A DNA stretch of 8,382 bases from Desulfovibrio sp. Lineage in GTDB: Bacteria; Desulfobacterota; Desulfovibrionia; Desulfovibrionales; Desulfovibrionaceae. A model generated the notes under the pieces. That model was not told the DNA's origin. It saw nothing but the letters and a program-made list of their open reading frames with translations, and ran no database searches. Location of the stretch: assembly GCA_020217165.1 (NCBI GenBank), contig JAIWOE010000161.1, positions 1 through 8,382 on the forward strand. The letters run 5' to 3'. This document shows, in pieces, positions 1 through 6,735 of the stretch; the first letter of the stretch is position 1, and each line of letters opens with the position of its first letter. A program made the translations under genes and the position numbers.

Positions 1-80
1 CGGCGGCACAGGGCCGGCAGCTCTCTGCCGAGGAAGAAGCTGCCATCGCCAAGCAGCTGCAAGACCTGGGCTATCTGTAG
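1..80 (+). CDS. C-terminal end of an unidentified protein (partial)
   Basis: An open frame enters from the left edge and stops at TAG 78-80. It shows 25 residues, ending in AAIAKQLQDLGYL. The segment is Glu/Ala/Gln-rich and reads as a surface helix. A final helix closing in 'LGYL' is common at the C-terminus of sulfatase/alkaline-phosphatase-superfamily hydrolases, but so short a piece cannot prove that, and other alpha-helical tails would look the same. The gene converges on the minus-strand radical SAM gene that ends at 132. Codon choice is GC-rich, like the next genes. I am fairly sure it is a real gene end and unsure of any function. Confidence 0.5.
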   Translation, partial: AAQGRQLSAEEEAAIAKQLQDLGYL

Positions 81-81
81 T

Positions 82-110
82 GTTGCGCCTTCGGAATGGG
101 CCTTCGCAAC
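82..110. terminator. Weak hairpin between convergent gene ends
   Basis: GTTGCG at 82-87 pairs perfectly with CGCAAC at 105-110 around a 17-base loop, in the 51-base gap between the plus-strand stop at 80 and the minus-strand stop at 132. The position suits a bidirectional terminator. However, the stem is only 6 bp and no T-run follows on either strand, so it does not meet the usual intrinsic-terminator pattern. The loop contains near repeats of CCTTCG. Role uncertain. Confidence 0.25.
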
Positions 111-131
111 CAACACCACACCATTCAGAGC

Positions 132-1202
132 TTATGTAGCGCCCCCCCGTTTTCGGGCGTTGACGATGAGGGGGCAGCGCTGGCACACGCGGGCGGCCTG
201 GGATGTGGCATCGTGCGGATTGCGCAACAGGCGGCGGGCGGCGCGGTAGGCCGGGCCGTTCCAGATGTCCGCAAAGGGTTGAGTCAGGGCATTGCCGAAA
301 TCGTTGACCAGGGGGCGCACGTCGCTGCAACAGGGGGAGACGCCGCCATCAAAGTTGACAAAGGCCGAACGATACAGCCAAGCACAGTGTGTCTCTGCCT
401 CGGCGGCCTGCTCTTCAAGATTGCGCGGGAACTTGCTGCTCCACCAGTGGGCCGGCGCATCATCCGGAAAAAAGGGCTTGATGAAACGTACCTGATCCAC
501 GCCCAGCTCCCGCGCCTTCTGCTCGGCCAGGGGAATCTCGTTTTCGTTGAAGCCGGTCACGCAGAACTGCCAGTCGATGACTGGTGTGGTACTCTTGCGC
601 GCCCTCTTGAGGGCCACCAGGCGCTTGATGTTCTCCAGCGCCAGCTCCATGTTTCCCTTGCCCATGAACGTGGCATAGCTCTCTGGCGTGACGCCATGAC
701 AGGAAAAGATGAGAACTTCCAATCCTGAATCGATGATTTTCTCCGCCAGGGCATCATCTCGGATATTCATGTTGGAGGAGACCCCCACGCCGATGTTCTT
801 GTCCGTAGCGTAGCGGATCATCTCGAAGCCTTCGGAAAACAGAAATGGTTCTCCGAATCCATACATATTGATCTTGAACAGGTACGGCGCCAACTGATCC
901 ACCACATGCCGAAACTGTGCCGGCTGCATGCGGCCGTATCCACGCTCGCCCTCCTGCGGCTGGCGACGGTTGTCATAACAGAACGCGCAGTGCAGGTTGC
1001 AGATGTTGGTGGATTCGATCTTCAGAATGTACGGAAACGAGTCCAGCGCCTCTGCCTTGCGGCGCAGGTTCCGTTCCGTCTTCACCAGATTGATCAGCTT
1101 GCGCGGCGTGGCATGCCGCAGCACGGCCCACAAGTGGCGTTTGAGGATGCGGAATCTGGTGGCGGCATCCATGCCGCGGGTGGCGAGTCCGGCGCGAAGC
1201 AT
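132..1202 (-). CDS. Radical SAM protein with SPASM-type C-terminal domain
   Basis: A 356-residue protein. The N-terminal radical SAM core carries CNLHCAFC, with the CX3CX2C cysteines at residues 68, 72 and 75 that bind the SAM-cleaving 4Fe-4S cluster. The SAM-contacting 'GFGEP' motif follows near 115-119. The C-terminal part is SPASM-like: Cys273, a GG turn at 286-287, Cys291-Cys292, a 'GN...IWNG..YR' stretch at about 303-320, and CX2C at 340/343, expected to hold one or two auxiliary Fe-S clusters. Family members modify peptides, sugars or other small molecules by radical chemistry. The substrate is not evident here, and no precursor peptide gene is visible nearby. The first 58 residues are a basic helical extension. 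The start at ATG 1202 is favoured by AAAGGAG five bases upstream. It lies 15 bases downstream of the acyltransferase gene, so the two are probably co-transcribed. A run of seven G (coding strand) sits just before the stop. Confidence 0.93.
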   Translation of the reverse strand: MLRAGLATRGMDAATRFRILKRHLWAVLRHATPRKLINLVKTERNLRRKAEALDSFPYILKIESTNICNLHCAFCYDNRRQPQEGERGYGRMQPAQFRHVVDQLAPYLFKINMYGFGEPFLFSEGFEMIRYATDKNIGVGVSSNMNIRDDALAEKIIDSGLEVLIFSCHGVTPESYATFMGKGNMELALENIKRLVALKRARKSTTPVIDWQFCVTGFNENEIPLAEQKARELGVDQVRFIKPFFPDDAPAHWWSSKFPRNLEEQAAEAETHCAWLYRSAFVNFDGGVSPCCSDVRPLVNDFGNALTQPFADIWNGPAYRAARRLLRNPHDATSQAARVCQRCPLIVNARKRGGAT

Positions 1203-1207
1203 AATCG

Positions 1208-1214
1208 CTCCTTT
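1208..1214 (-). promoter_or_regulatory. Shine-Dalgarno site of the radical SAM/SPASM gene
   Basis: The minus strand reads AAAGGAG, then five bases, then ATG at 1202. This is a near-perfect ribosome binding site lying inside the 15-base gap after the acyltransferase stop. It supports ATG 1202 over the in-frame Met at residue 11. Confidence 0.75.
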
Positions 1215-1217
1215 GAG

Positions 1218-2183
1218 TTACTCATCCAGAAACAACGGATCTTCCTTGAGGGCCATGTGCAGTCGAAAGGCAAGGAAGTACAGATAGTGATCCGGCCGCT
1301 GCAGCACATCTTCCTCCAGGATGGAGACGAGCTTCTGCAGGTTGCGTCCCAATACCTCAGGATCCTTGTCCTTGCGCGGCGACGAATCCAGGTCCAGAGC
1401 CGGGCGGATGTGCAGGGTATTGATGCCCGTGGCCGGGTCCCGCACCATGGCGCATGGTACCAGGGCTGCCCCGGTACGCATGGCCAGGCCGGCTGCGCCA
1501 ATGGAAAACAGGGCCCGCCTTCCCAAAAAGGTGACCGGCAACTTCTTGTCTCCCCCTCCGCCGTCCATGGCCACTCCCAGCACCTCCCCACGCTTGATGC
1601 AAGCGAAGGCCTCCTTAAGATTGCCAAAAATATTGATGTGTTGTACTGGAAGAGACGCCTCGTGGGCCCAGCGCAGCTCCCGTGTGCGGCGGACCATGGC
1701 GCTGCGGGCTTCGGGCAGACGCTCGTTGAGCACCCAGGCCGGCGCCGAGAGCTGGCACATGCGATAGCCCCGGTGGCCAATGGCCGGCATGATCATCTGG
1801 TTGGCTCCAAAGTGCCCGAACGCCAGGATGACGCCGCGCCCCTGCGCCAGGGCGGCATCCAGATGCTCCTGCCCGGCAAGACGGGTTATGGCCTGGGTGC
1901 GTGCCGGTGTGAGGGTGGGAAAGAGCAGCACTTCCACATCGTTGCACACAAAGTTCACCGCGGCTTGCCGCACCAGGGCCTGCACCTTGCCCGGAGTTGC
2001 TGTGCCGCCGAGAATAAGCCGCGCCGCGGCCTCCATGCCCCGGCGCTTGCCGCCAGCCACATGAAAATACAACCTTCCCAGCAGCCGCGCCAGCCCCAGA
2101 CACCACGGCAGCGGCAGTATCCACAGCATCCGCTTGAAGGGTCCCCAGACACTCCACAGGGCAAGATCACGTGCAAGTTTCAT
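1218..2183 (-). CDS. LpxL/HtrB-family lysophospholipid acyltransferase
   Basis: A 321-residue protein, close to the usual length of the lipid A biosynthesis acyltransferase family. These enzymes sit at the inner face of the inner membrane and move an acyl chain from acyl-ACP or acyl-CoA to a lipid acceptor. The N-terminal 45 residues are hydrophobic with basic residues (WILPLPWCLGLARLLGRLYF), a likely membrane anchor. 'AQGRGVILAFGHFGANQ' at 113-129 holds the catalytic-histidine region. 'MDGGGGDKKLPVTFLGRR' at 206-223 and 'GAAGLAMRTGAALVP' at 229-243 match conserved blocks of the family. The usual HX4(D/E) motif reads H124-FGAN-Q129, so the acidic residue is replaced by Gln. This makes true lipid A acylation uncertain and suggests a different acceptor or altered catalysis. 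ATG 2183 has no clear Shine-Dalgarno. It is the first gene of the minus-strand pair and a distant paralogue of the gene at 6736-7722. Confidence 0.9.
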   Translation of the reverse strand: MKLARDLALWSVWGPFKRMLWILPLPWCLGLARLLGRLYFHVAGGKRRGMEAAARLILGGTATPGKVQALVRQAAVNFVCNDVEVLLFPTLTPARTQAITRLAGQEHLDAALAQGRGVILAFGHFGANQMIMPAIGHRGYRMCQLSAPAWVLNERLPEARSAMVRRTRELRWAHEASLPVQHINIFGNLKEAFACIKRGEVLGVAMDGGGGDKKLPVTFLGRRALFSIGAAGLAMRTGAALVPCAMVRDPATGINTLHIRPALDLDSSPRKDKDPEVLGRNLQKLVSILEEDVLQRPDHYLYFLAFRLHMALKEDPLFLDE

Positions 2184-2247
2184 GACATATTGAATTTGAT
2201 TTGTTTTTTATTTGACAACCACCGCCCCAACACGGCTATATCATCAA
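2184..2247. promoter_or_regulatory. AT-rich divergent promoter region
   Basis: This short stretch between the divergent arms is AT-rich at 2184-2216, in sharp contrast with the GC-rich genes around it. On the plus strand a perfect -35 hexamer TTGACA lies at 2212-2217, with a TATATC -10-like element at 2237-2242 (19-base spacing, longer than ideal). Transcription would then begin close to ATG 2248, giving a leaderless or very short leader. On the minus strand TTGTCA (2218-2213) overlaps the same site, with a TTCAAT-like -10 at 2194-2189. One shared element may therefore serve both arms. No operator palindrome was recognised. Confidence 0.4.
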
Positions 2248-3930
2248 ATGCCGCTCCACTACGCCACCGCGCCCACCGCGTCAAATGCAGACTCCCCCTC
2301 TGCCCCGCCCCCAGGGCTCCCGCCATTGGTGGTCCTGGTGACGCCGACGCCGCCAGACCTATCCGCCTTCGGCGTGCGTTCCATTTCCGCGTTCCTGCGC
2401 CGCAACGGCCTGAGGACGCGTATCATTTTTCTCCCCGGCAGCCTTGGACTGCTCAAGCAGGGCGGCACCTTCGTGTACCGATACCCCGAGGCCGCCCTGC
2501 GCCAGGTGGCCGAACATTGCCGCGGGGCCACCCTGGCCGGGCTCTCCTTCATGACCAACTATCTGGACCGCGCCGCGCAATGCACCAAAGCCATTCAGGA
2601 ACTCGCCGGCGTTCCAGTAATTTGGGGCGGTGTGCACGCCACCCTGCGACCTGAACAAGCCCTTGAATATGCAGACTTTGTATGCGTTGGCGAAGGTGAG
2701 GAGGCCCTCCTGGAGCTGACCCGCGCTCTGGAGGCCCACGGCAGGAGCGGCGACGCCACCGCCACCATTCCCGGCATCTGGACCAAAGTGGCCGGCCACC
2801 TGCGGGACAACGGCTGCCGCCCCCTCATTGCCGACCTGGACAGCCTGCCTGCGCCGGACGTATCCAATGTGGAGCACTACGTGCTCGATCCCATCCGGGA
2901 ACAAATCATCCCTTTGACGGATGCACTGTACCTCGACACGTTGCCCCTGGTCCCGTATTATGACAATGCACGCCTGAAGGCTTACCGCATCATGACCGAT
3001 CGCGGTTGCCCGCATCGTTGCAGCTATTGCAACGTTCCTGCATTGAAGGATACATTTTCGCAGGATGCGGTACCTTATTTCCGCTCTCGAAGCGTACCCC
3101 ACGTGATAGCTGAGCTTGAGGAAGCCATTGGCAGATTTTCTGAAATAAAGGCTGTGCAGTTTTTTGATGATACTTTTTTTGCTCGTCCCATCACCTGGCT
3201 ACGGGAGTTTGCCTCGCAGTACAAGATACGCATCGGGCTGCCATTTTACTGTCAAGCCAGCCCCACGACATTGACGCAAGAAAAGCTGAAACTGCTCATG
3301 GATGCCGGCATGGTGTATGTGGAAATGGGCGTTCAGACGGGCTCTCCTCGTATCCGCGCCATGTACGGCCGCAAGGAAAGCAACGAACAGATCCTTGCCG
3401 GCACACGCCTAGTGCATGCACATGTGCCCCCACTGTTGCCGCCCCACTATCACGTTATCATGGACAATCCCTGGGAAACCATGGACGACTTGATGCAGAC
3501 GGTGCAGCTGTTGCACCAAATCCCCAAGCCCTATGGACTGGCCATCTCCAGCCTGGTCTTTTTTCCCGGTACGGCCATCTCCCGCAGAGCCATGGAGGAA
3601 GGCATCATTGAAGATGAAGAGCGCCAGGTATTCCGCCAGCCATTTTACATTCCCCCAACGCGACATTACCCCGGCCTGCTGCTGTACCTGCTGAGCTTCA
3701 CCAATTTTCCGCAATCCATCATTGCCGCGTTGCTCCGGGAAGGGCCGGTACGGCGGCTGTTGGAAGGTCGTCCCGCTTGGTTCTATGGCCTGTTTCATGT
3801 GGTGGGGGAGGGGTTCCGCGCCGCTGTCAAGGCCTGGAAGCTCATCATTCGTGGCGATATTTCTCGCATCCGCGCCTGGATAAACCGCCAGCGCCGCCAC
3901 GATCCCGTGGTGGCAGGGAGGAAAGGCTGA
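2248..3930 (+). CDS. B12-binding domain radical SAM protein, tandem copy 1
   Basis: A 560-residue protein from ATG 2248. A Pro/Ala-rich, probably disordered leader (1-25) precedes a Rossmann-like cobalamin-binding domain at about 26-165, with 'FGVRSISAFLRRNG', 'LSFMTNY', 'GGVHAT' (127-132) and 'VGEGEE' (147-152). The classical DXHXXG cobalamin His motif is absent, so B12 would bind without a protein His ligand. The radical SAM core follows: GCPHRCSYC with cysteines 254, 258 and 261, 'FFDDTFF' at 305-311, and 'EMGVQTGSP' at 359-367. Class B enzymes typically methylate unactivated carbons or make and rearrange C-C bonds. The last 49 residues are aromatic and basic and may touch the membrane. 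A TTG at 2212 would add 12 residues, but it coincides with a TTGACA promoter hexamer and neither start has a Shine-Dalgarno, so ATG 2248 is preferred only weakly. The stop overlaps the next start by one base. Confidence 0.92.
   Translation: MPLHYATAPTASNADSPSAPPPGLPPLVVLVTPTPPDLSAFGVRSISAFLRRNGLRTRIIFLPGSLGLLKQGGTFVYRYPEAALRQVAEHCRGATLAGLSFMTNYLDRAAQCTKAIQELAGVPVIWGGVHATLRPEQALEYADFVCVGEGEEALLELTRALEAHGRSGDATATIPGIWTKVAGHLRDNGCRPLIADLDSLPAPDVSNVEHYVLDPIREQIIPLTDALYLDTLPLVPYYDNARLKAYRIMTDRGCPHRCSYCNVPALKDTFSQDAVPYFRSRSVPHVIAELEEAIGRFSEIKAVQFFDDTFFARPITWLREFASQYKIRIGLPFYCQASPTTLTQEKLKLLMDAGMVYVEMGVQTGSPRIRAMYGRKESNEQILAGTRLVHAHVPPLLPPHYHVIMDNPWETMDDLMQTVQLLHQIPKPYGLAISSLVFFPGTAISRRAMEEGIIEDEERQVFRQPFYIPPTRHYPGLLLYLLSFTNFPQSIIAALLREGPVRRLLEGRPAWFYGLFHVVGEGFRAAVKAWKLIIRGDISRIRAWINRQRRHDPVVAGRKG
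3916..3926 (+). promoter_or_regulatory. Shine-Dalgarno deciding the start of radical SAM copy 2
   Basis: GGGAGG at 3916-3921 lies eight bases before ATG 3930, inside the last codons of copy 1. It fixes the start of copy 2 at 3930, although the frame stays open upstream to 3777. The TGATG junction suggests translational coupling. Confidence 0.8.
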
Positions 3931-5423
3931 TGCGCGTCGTCCTCATCTCCCCGTATCCGGACATCACCAGCTTTGGGCTGCGCTCCCTCTCTGCCTGGCT
4001 GCGGCAGCACGGCATCCAGACACGATGTCTGTTTCTGCCGGATCGGTTTGGCGATGAAGTGGCTGCCCAGCCGGAGCGCTATCCTCCCCAAGTATTGCAA
4101 GATGTGGTGGAGCTCTGTCGGGATGCGGACCTGGTGGGCGTCACCCTCATGACCAATTACTTCGACAATGCCCTGCAGCTGACCGCAGCCCTGCGTGAGA
4201 GGTCCGCCGTGCCCGTGGTGTGGGGCGGCGTGCATGCCACCATCCGGCCAGAAGAATGCCTCCGCCACGCCGACTACGTCTGCATCGGCGATGGCGAGGA
4301 AACGTTGCTGGAACTGGCCCAAACCCTGGAGCGCGGTGAAGATCCATCCATGATTCAAGGCCTTTGGGGGAAGTTTTCTGACCGCGAATTTCGCAATGCC
4401 GTGCGCCCCCTGCCCGCCAGCCTGGATGCATACCCACCGCCGGACTGGACCGGCCATGAGCACTTCATCCTTGCCGCAGATCGCGTCATCCCCATGACCG
4501 ATGCCATCGTGCAGCAGCATCTGGCCAGTGGCACTGTTTCTGCAATGTTGGGAAAAATTGGCTACCAGACCATGACGGGTCGCGGCTGCCCGCATCGTTG
4601 CAGTTATTGTATCAACGATGCCGTAAAGAAATTGTACGGTGCACGCAATTACCTTCGCTGGCGCAGCACCAGTCATGTCATGGACGAACTGGAGCGTATC
4701 ATCAGGCAGTTTCCGTTTATTGGCTTCATCTGGATCTCCGATGACGCGTTTTTCGGGCGCCCCATGCAGGATATTCAAGAGTTTTGCGGCGAATACAAGC
4801 GGCGCATCGGCCTTCCCTTCACCTGCCTGGCCAGCCCCTTGACCATGCGCGAAGACAAGCTCGCCGCGTTGGTGGATGCCGGCCTCGTGTATCTGCAAAT
4901 GGGCGTGCAGTCCGGCAGCCCGCATATCCAAGAGCTCTTCAACCGTGCCCGCATGAACAATGAGAAACTCTTGGAAGCCATGCATGTCATCAATAAGTTC
5001 AGGGATAGACTGTTGCCCCCTAGTTACGACTTCATCCTGGATGCACCCTGGGAAACTGATGAAGACAGGCGATCCTCCCTTGAACTGATCTCCCGCATTC
5101 CAAAACCATTCCGGCTGCAGCCATTTTCCCTGGTGCTGTATCCAGGCACAGCCCTGCATGAAAAAGCCACTTCAGAAGGCCTGCTGCAGGATGAGCGGCG
5201 CGATGTCTATTCAAAGCACTATGCAATGCGAGCCCCAAGCTACTCAAATCTACTTATATCACTCTCGAAATCCGGAAAAATGCCCTCGTGGCTGCTTCGC
5301 CTTGGCATAGCGCCCATCCCCTGGCGGGTGCTGGGGTCCCACACCTTGGAGCCAGTCATCCGAGGCACCTTCCGCATGCTAAAGCACTTGAAATCACTCC
5401 TTAAACCTACAGCCTCCCACTGA
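3930..5423 (+). CDS. B12-binding domain radical SAM protein, tandem copy 2
   Basis: A 497-residue protein. The cobalamin-binding fold at about 1-135 shows 'DITSFGLRSLSAWLRQHG', 'VTLMTNY', 'GGVHAT' (99-104) and 'IGDGEE' (119-124), again without DXHXXG. The radical SAM core has GCPHRCSYC with cysteines 220, 224 and 227, 'ISDDAFFGRP' at 269-278 and 'QMGVQSGSP' at 323-331. It aligns with copy 1 along nearly its whole length, sharing for example 'RIGLPF.C.ASP.T', 'LLPP.Y..I.D.PWET', 'IPKP' and 'PGTA', and so arose by duplication. It lacks the Pro-rich leader of copy 1. The C-terminus (about 463-497) is Arg/Lys-rich and amphipathic. The start at 3930 is set by a strong ribosome binding site and by alignment with copy 1. 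The next gene starts two bases after its stop. The paralogues may act on successive positions or form a complex; this is inference. Confidence 0.94.
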   Translation: MRVVLISPYPDITSFGLRSLSAWLRQHGIQTRCLFLPDRFGDEVAAQPERYPPQVLQDVVELCRDADLVGVTLMTNYFDNALQLTAALRERSAVPVVWGGVHATIRPEECLRHADYVCIGDGEETLLELAQTLERGEDPSMIQGLWGKFSDREFRNAVRPLPASLDAYPPPDWTGHEHFILAADRVIPMTDAIVQQHLASGTVSAMLGKIGYQTMTGRGCPHRCSYCINDAVKKLYGARNYLRWRSTSHVMDELERIIRQFPFIGFIWISDDAFFGRPMQDIQEFCGEYKRRIGLPFTCLASPLTMREDKLAALVDAGLVYLQMGVQSGSPHIQELFNRARMNNEKLLEAMHVINKFRDRLLPPSYDFILDAPWETDEDRRSSLELISRIPKPFRLQPFSLVLYPGTALHEKATSEGLLQDERRDVYSKHYAMRAPSYSNLLISLSKSGKMPSWLLRLGIAPIPWRVLGSHTLEPVIRGTFRMLKHLKSLLKPTASH

Positions 5424-5425
5424 AC

Positions 5426-6730
5426 ATGCGTGTTTTGCTTGTCCAAAGCTGGCTCGGTGGAGCAGAACCACCGGTCTACCCCATTGGCCTGGCCTGTGTT
5501 GCCGCAGCGCTTCCAGAGCATGAAATCAGACTGTTCGACCCCAATGTTGAAGGTCCACCTGACGCACCCTACAGTCCGCTTGACAAGATCCTGCAGCAGT
5601 GGAACCCAGACGCCATTGGGATTTCCCTGCGAAACATAGATTCCACCAATCGGCGCGTCGTGGTGTTCTATTACCAGCACTTTCAAGCACTGGTGGAATA
5701 CATTTCCCAGCGTACCACCGCGCCAATTCTTGTGGGCGGAGCAGGATTCTCCCTCTTTGCAGAGCGCATCATGCGCGAGAATCCTGCCATCCATGCAGGC
5801 GTGTATCTGGAGGGAGAAGCCACCACGGCCGCTCTCCTGCGCCAGCTGGCAACCCCCTGGAACGTGCCTGGTGTGTATTATCGCCGGGAAGGACGCATTG
5901 AGTTTTCCGGCCCACCTGCCAAATTATCCCTGGATAATGTCTCTAATATTTTTCATACAGCGCCCAATGTTTCTCTGTACAACACTACAATTCCCGGGCC
6001 CGAACCCTTTGGCGTGGAAAGCAAACGTGGCTGCGCGCTCCATTGCATCTATTGCCCTTACGGGTTCCTGAATGGAAGGGAATATCGTCTCATTCCTCCC
6101 AAGGATGTTGTAAATCAGATTCAAACACTTTACGCAACGCACAAGATAACCCGATTCACATTTCTAGATTCTGTTTTCAACATTCCAAAATCCCACGCTG
6201 AGGCAATTTGTGAAGAATTGATTCGTCGTAAACTGCAGGTTCAATGGTCGGCCTGGTTCAGCGAAAAGGATTTGGATCGTCACTTTGCTGAATTGTGCCT
6301 GGATGCTGGCTGCACAACGTTCATTCTCAGCCCCGATGGCATATCCGACAAGACATTGCGCATGCTAGGCAAAGTGCAGCGCCGCAGTGACATCCTCAGC
6401 ACATGGCGCATGCTCTCTTCCCTGGCCCGTACTCGAACTGATTTTGAGGTCAGCTATAATTTTTTCAAGAACCCTCCGGGACAAACCTGGGCGGGCTTTT
6501 TTGCACTGGCATGGTTTCTGTTCCGAGCCAAACTGACATTACGCCGCCGCGTCCACTTTGAGGTCAACTCCTTGCGTATTGAGCCGCATACGCGACTCAT
6601 GGAAATTGCCATGCAAGAAGGCTTGTGCAACGAGCACACCGATTTGCTCCGCCCTGCATATTACACGCAGCACCGTACACGGCTGATAGAACTGACCTGG
6701 AATATTCTGTTGCGATTCCTCGGGAAATAG
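5426..6730 (+). CDS. B12-binding domain radical SAM protein, divergent third member
   Basis: A 434-residue protein. It starts with the classic B12-binding opening 'VYPIGLACVAAALPEHEIRL' (17-36). 'IGISLR' (64-69), 'VGGAGFS' (103-109) and 'LEGEAT' (128-133) follow. The radical SAM motif CALHCIYC has cysteines at 203, 207 and 210. The DD..F motif of the two upstream enzymes reads 'FLDSVFN' here (246-252), and the Q-S-G-S block is replaced by 'FILSPDG' (299-305), so it is a different subfamily with probably a different reaction. A hydrophobic stretch, 'WAGFFALAWFLFRAKLTL' (355-372), and a C-terminal 'ELTWNILLRFLGK' suggest membrane or lipid contact. It begins two bases after the previous stop without a clear Shine-Dalgarno, so translation is probably coupled. 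AT-content is visibly higher than in the two upstream genes. Exact reaction unknown. Confidence 0.92.
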   Translation: MRVLLVQSWLGGAEPPVYPIGLACVAAALPEHEIRLFDPNVEGPPDAPYSPLDKILQQWNPDAIGISLRNIDSTNRRVVVFYYQHFQALVEYISQRTTAPILVGGAGFSLFAERIMRENPAIHAGVYLEGEATTAALLRQLATPWNVPGVYYRREGRIEFSGPPAKLSLDNVSNIFHTAPNVSLYNTTIPGPEPFGVESKRGCALHCIYCPYGFLNGREYRLIPPKDVVNQIQTLYATHKITRFTFLDSVFNIPKSHAEAICEELIRRKLQVQWSAWFSEKDLDRHFAELCLDAGCTTFILSPDGISDKTLRMLGKVQRRSDILSTWRMLSSLARTRTDFEVSYNFFKNPPGQTWAGFFALAWFLFRAKLTLRRRVHFEVNSLRIEPHTRLMEIAMQEGLCNEHTDLLRPAYYTQHRTRLIELTWNILLRFLGK

Positions 6731-6735
6731 TTGTA

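Noticed and set aside
142..148. Run of seven C (seven G on the coding strand) near the end of the SPASM gene as a phase-variation switch
   Set aside because: It lies only a few codons before the stop, so slippage would change just the extreme C-terminus. The run is short and there is no sign of a switch.
132..1202. SPASM protein as a RiPP (peptide) maturase
   Set aside because: No small precursor peptide frame with a ribosome binding site, no peptide-recognition (RRE) domain and no peptidase or exporter is visible next to it; the neighbours point to lipids instead.
906..2654. Long plus-strand open frame of 582 codons
   Set aside because: It is antisense to the SPASM gene and first acyltransferase and runs into the first B12 radical SAM gene in another frame. 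It shows no domain motif and is explained by GC-biased codons on the opposite strand.
3777..3929. Upstream extension of the second B12 radical SAM gene
   Set aside because: It overlaps the previous gene by about 150 bases and adds a low-quality leader. The Shine-Dalgarno at 3916-3921 and alignment with copy 1 place the start at 3930.
3795..5159. Minus-strand open frame of 454 codons
   Set aside because: It mirrors the second B12 radical SAM gene. The His/Gln/Gly-rich product shows no family motif, and the plus-strand gene has clear motifs and a good ribosome binding site.
6625..6735. Upstream extension of the second acyltransferase
   Set aside because: It overlaps the third radical SAM gene and does not look like the family N-terminus, which begins at ATG 6736.
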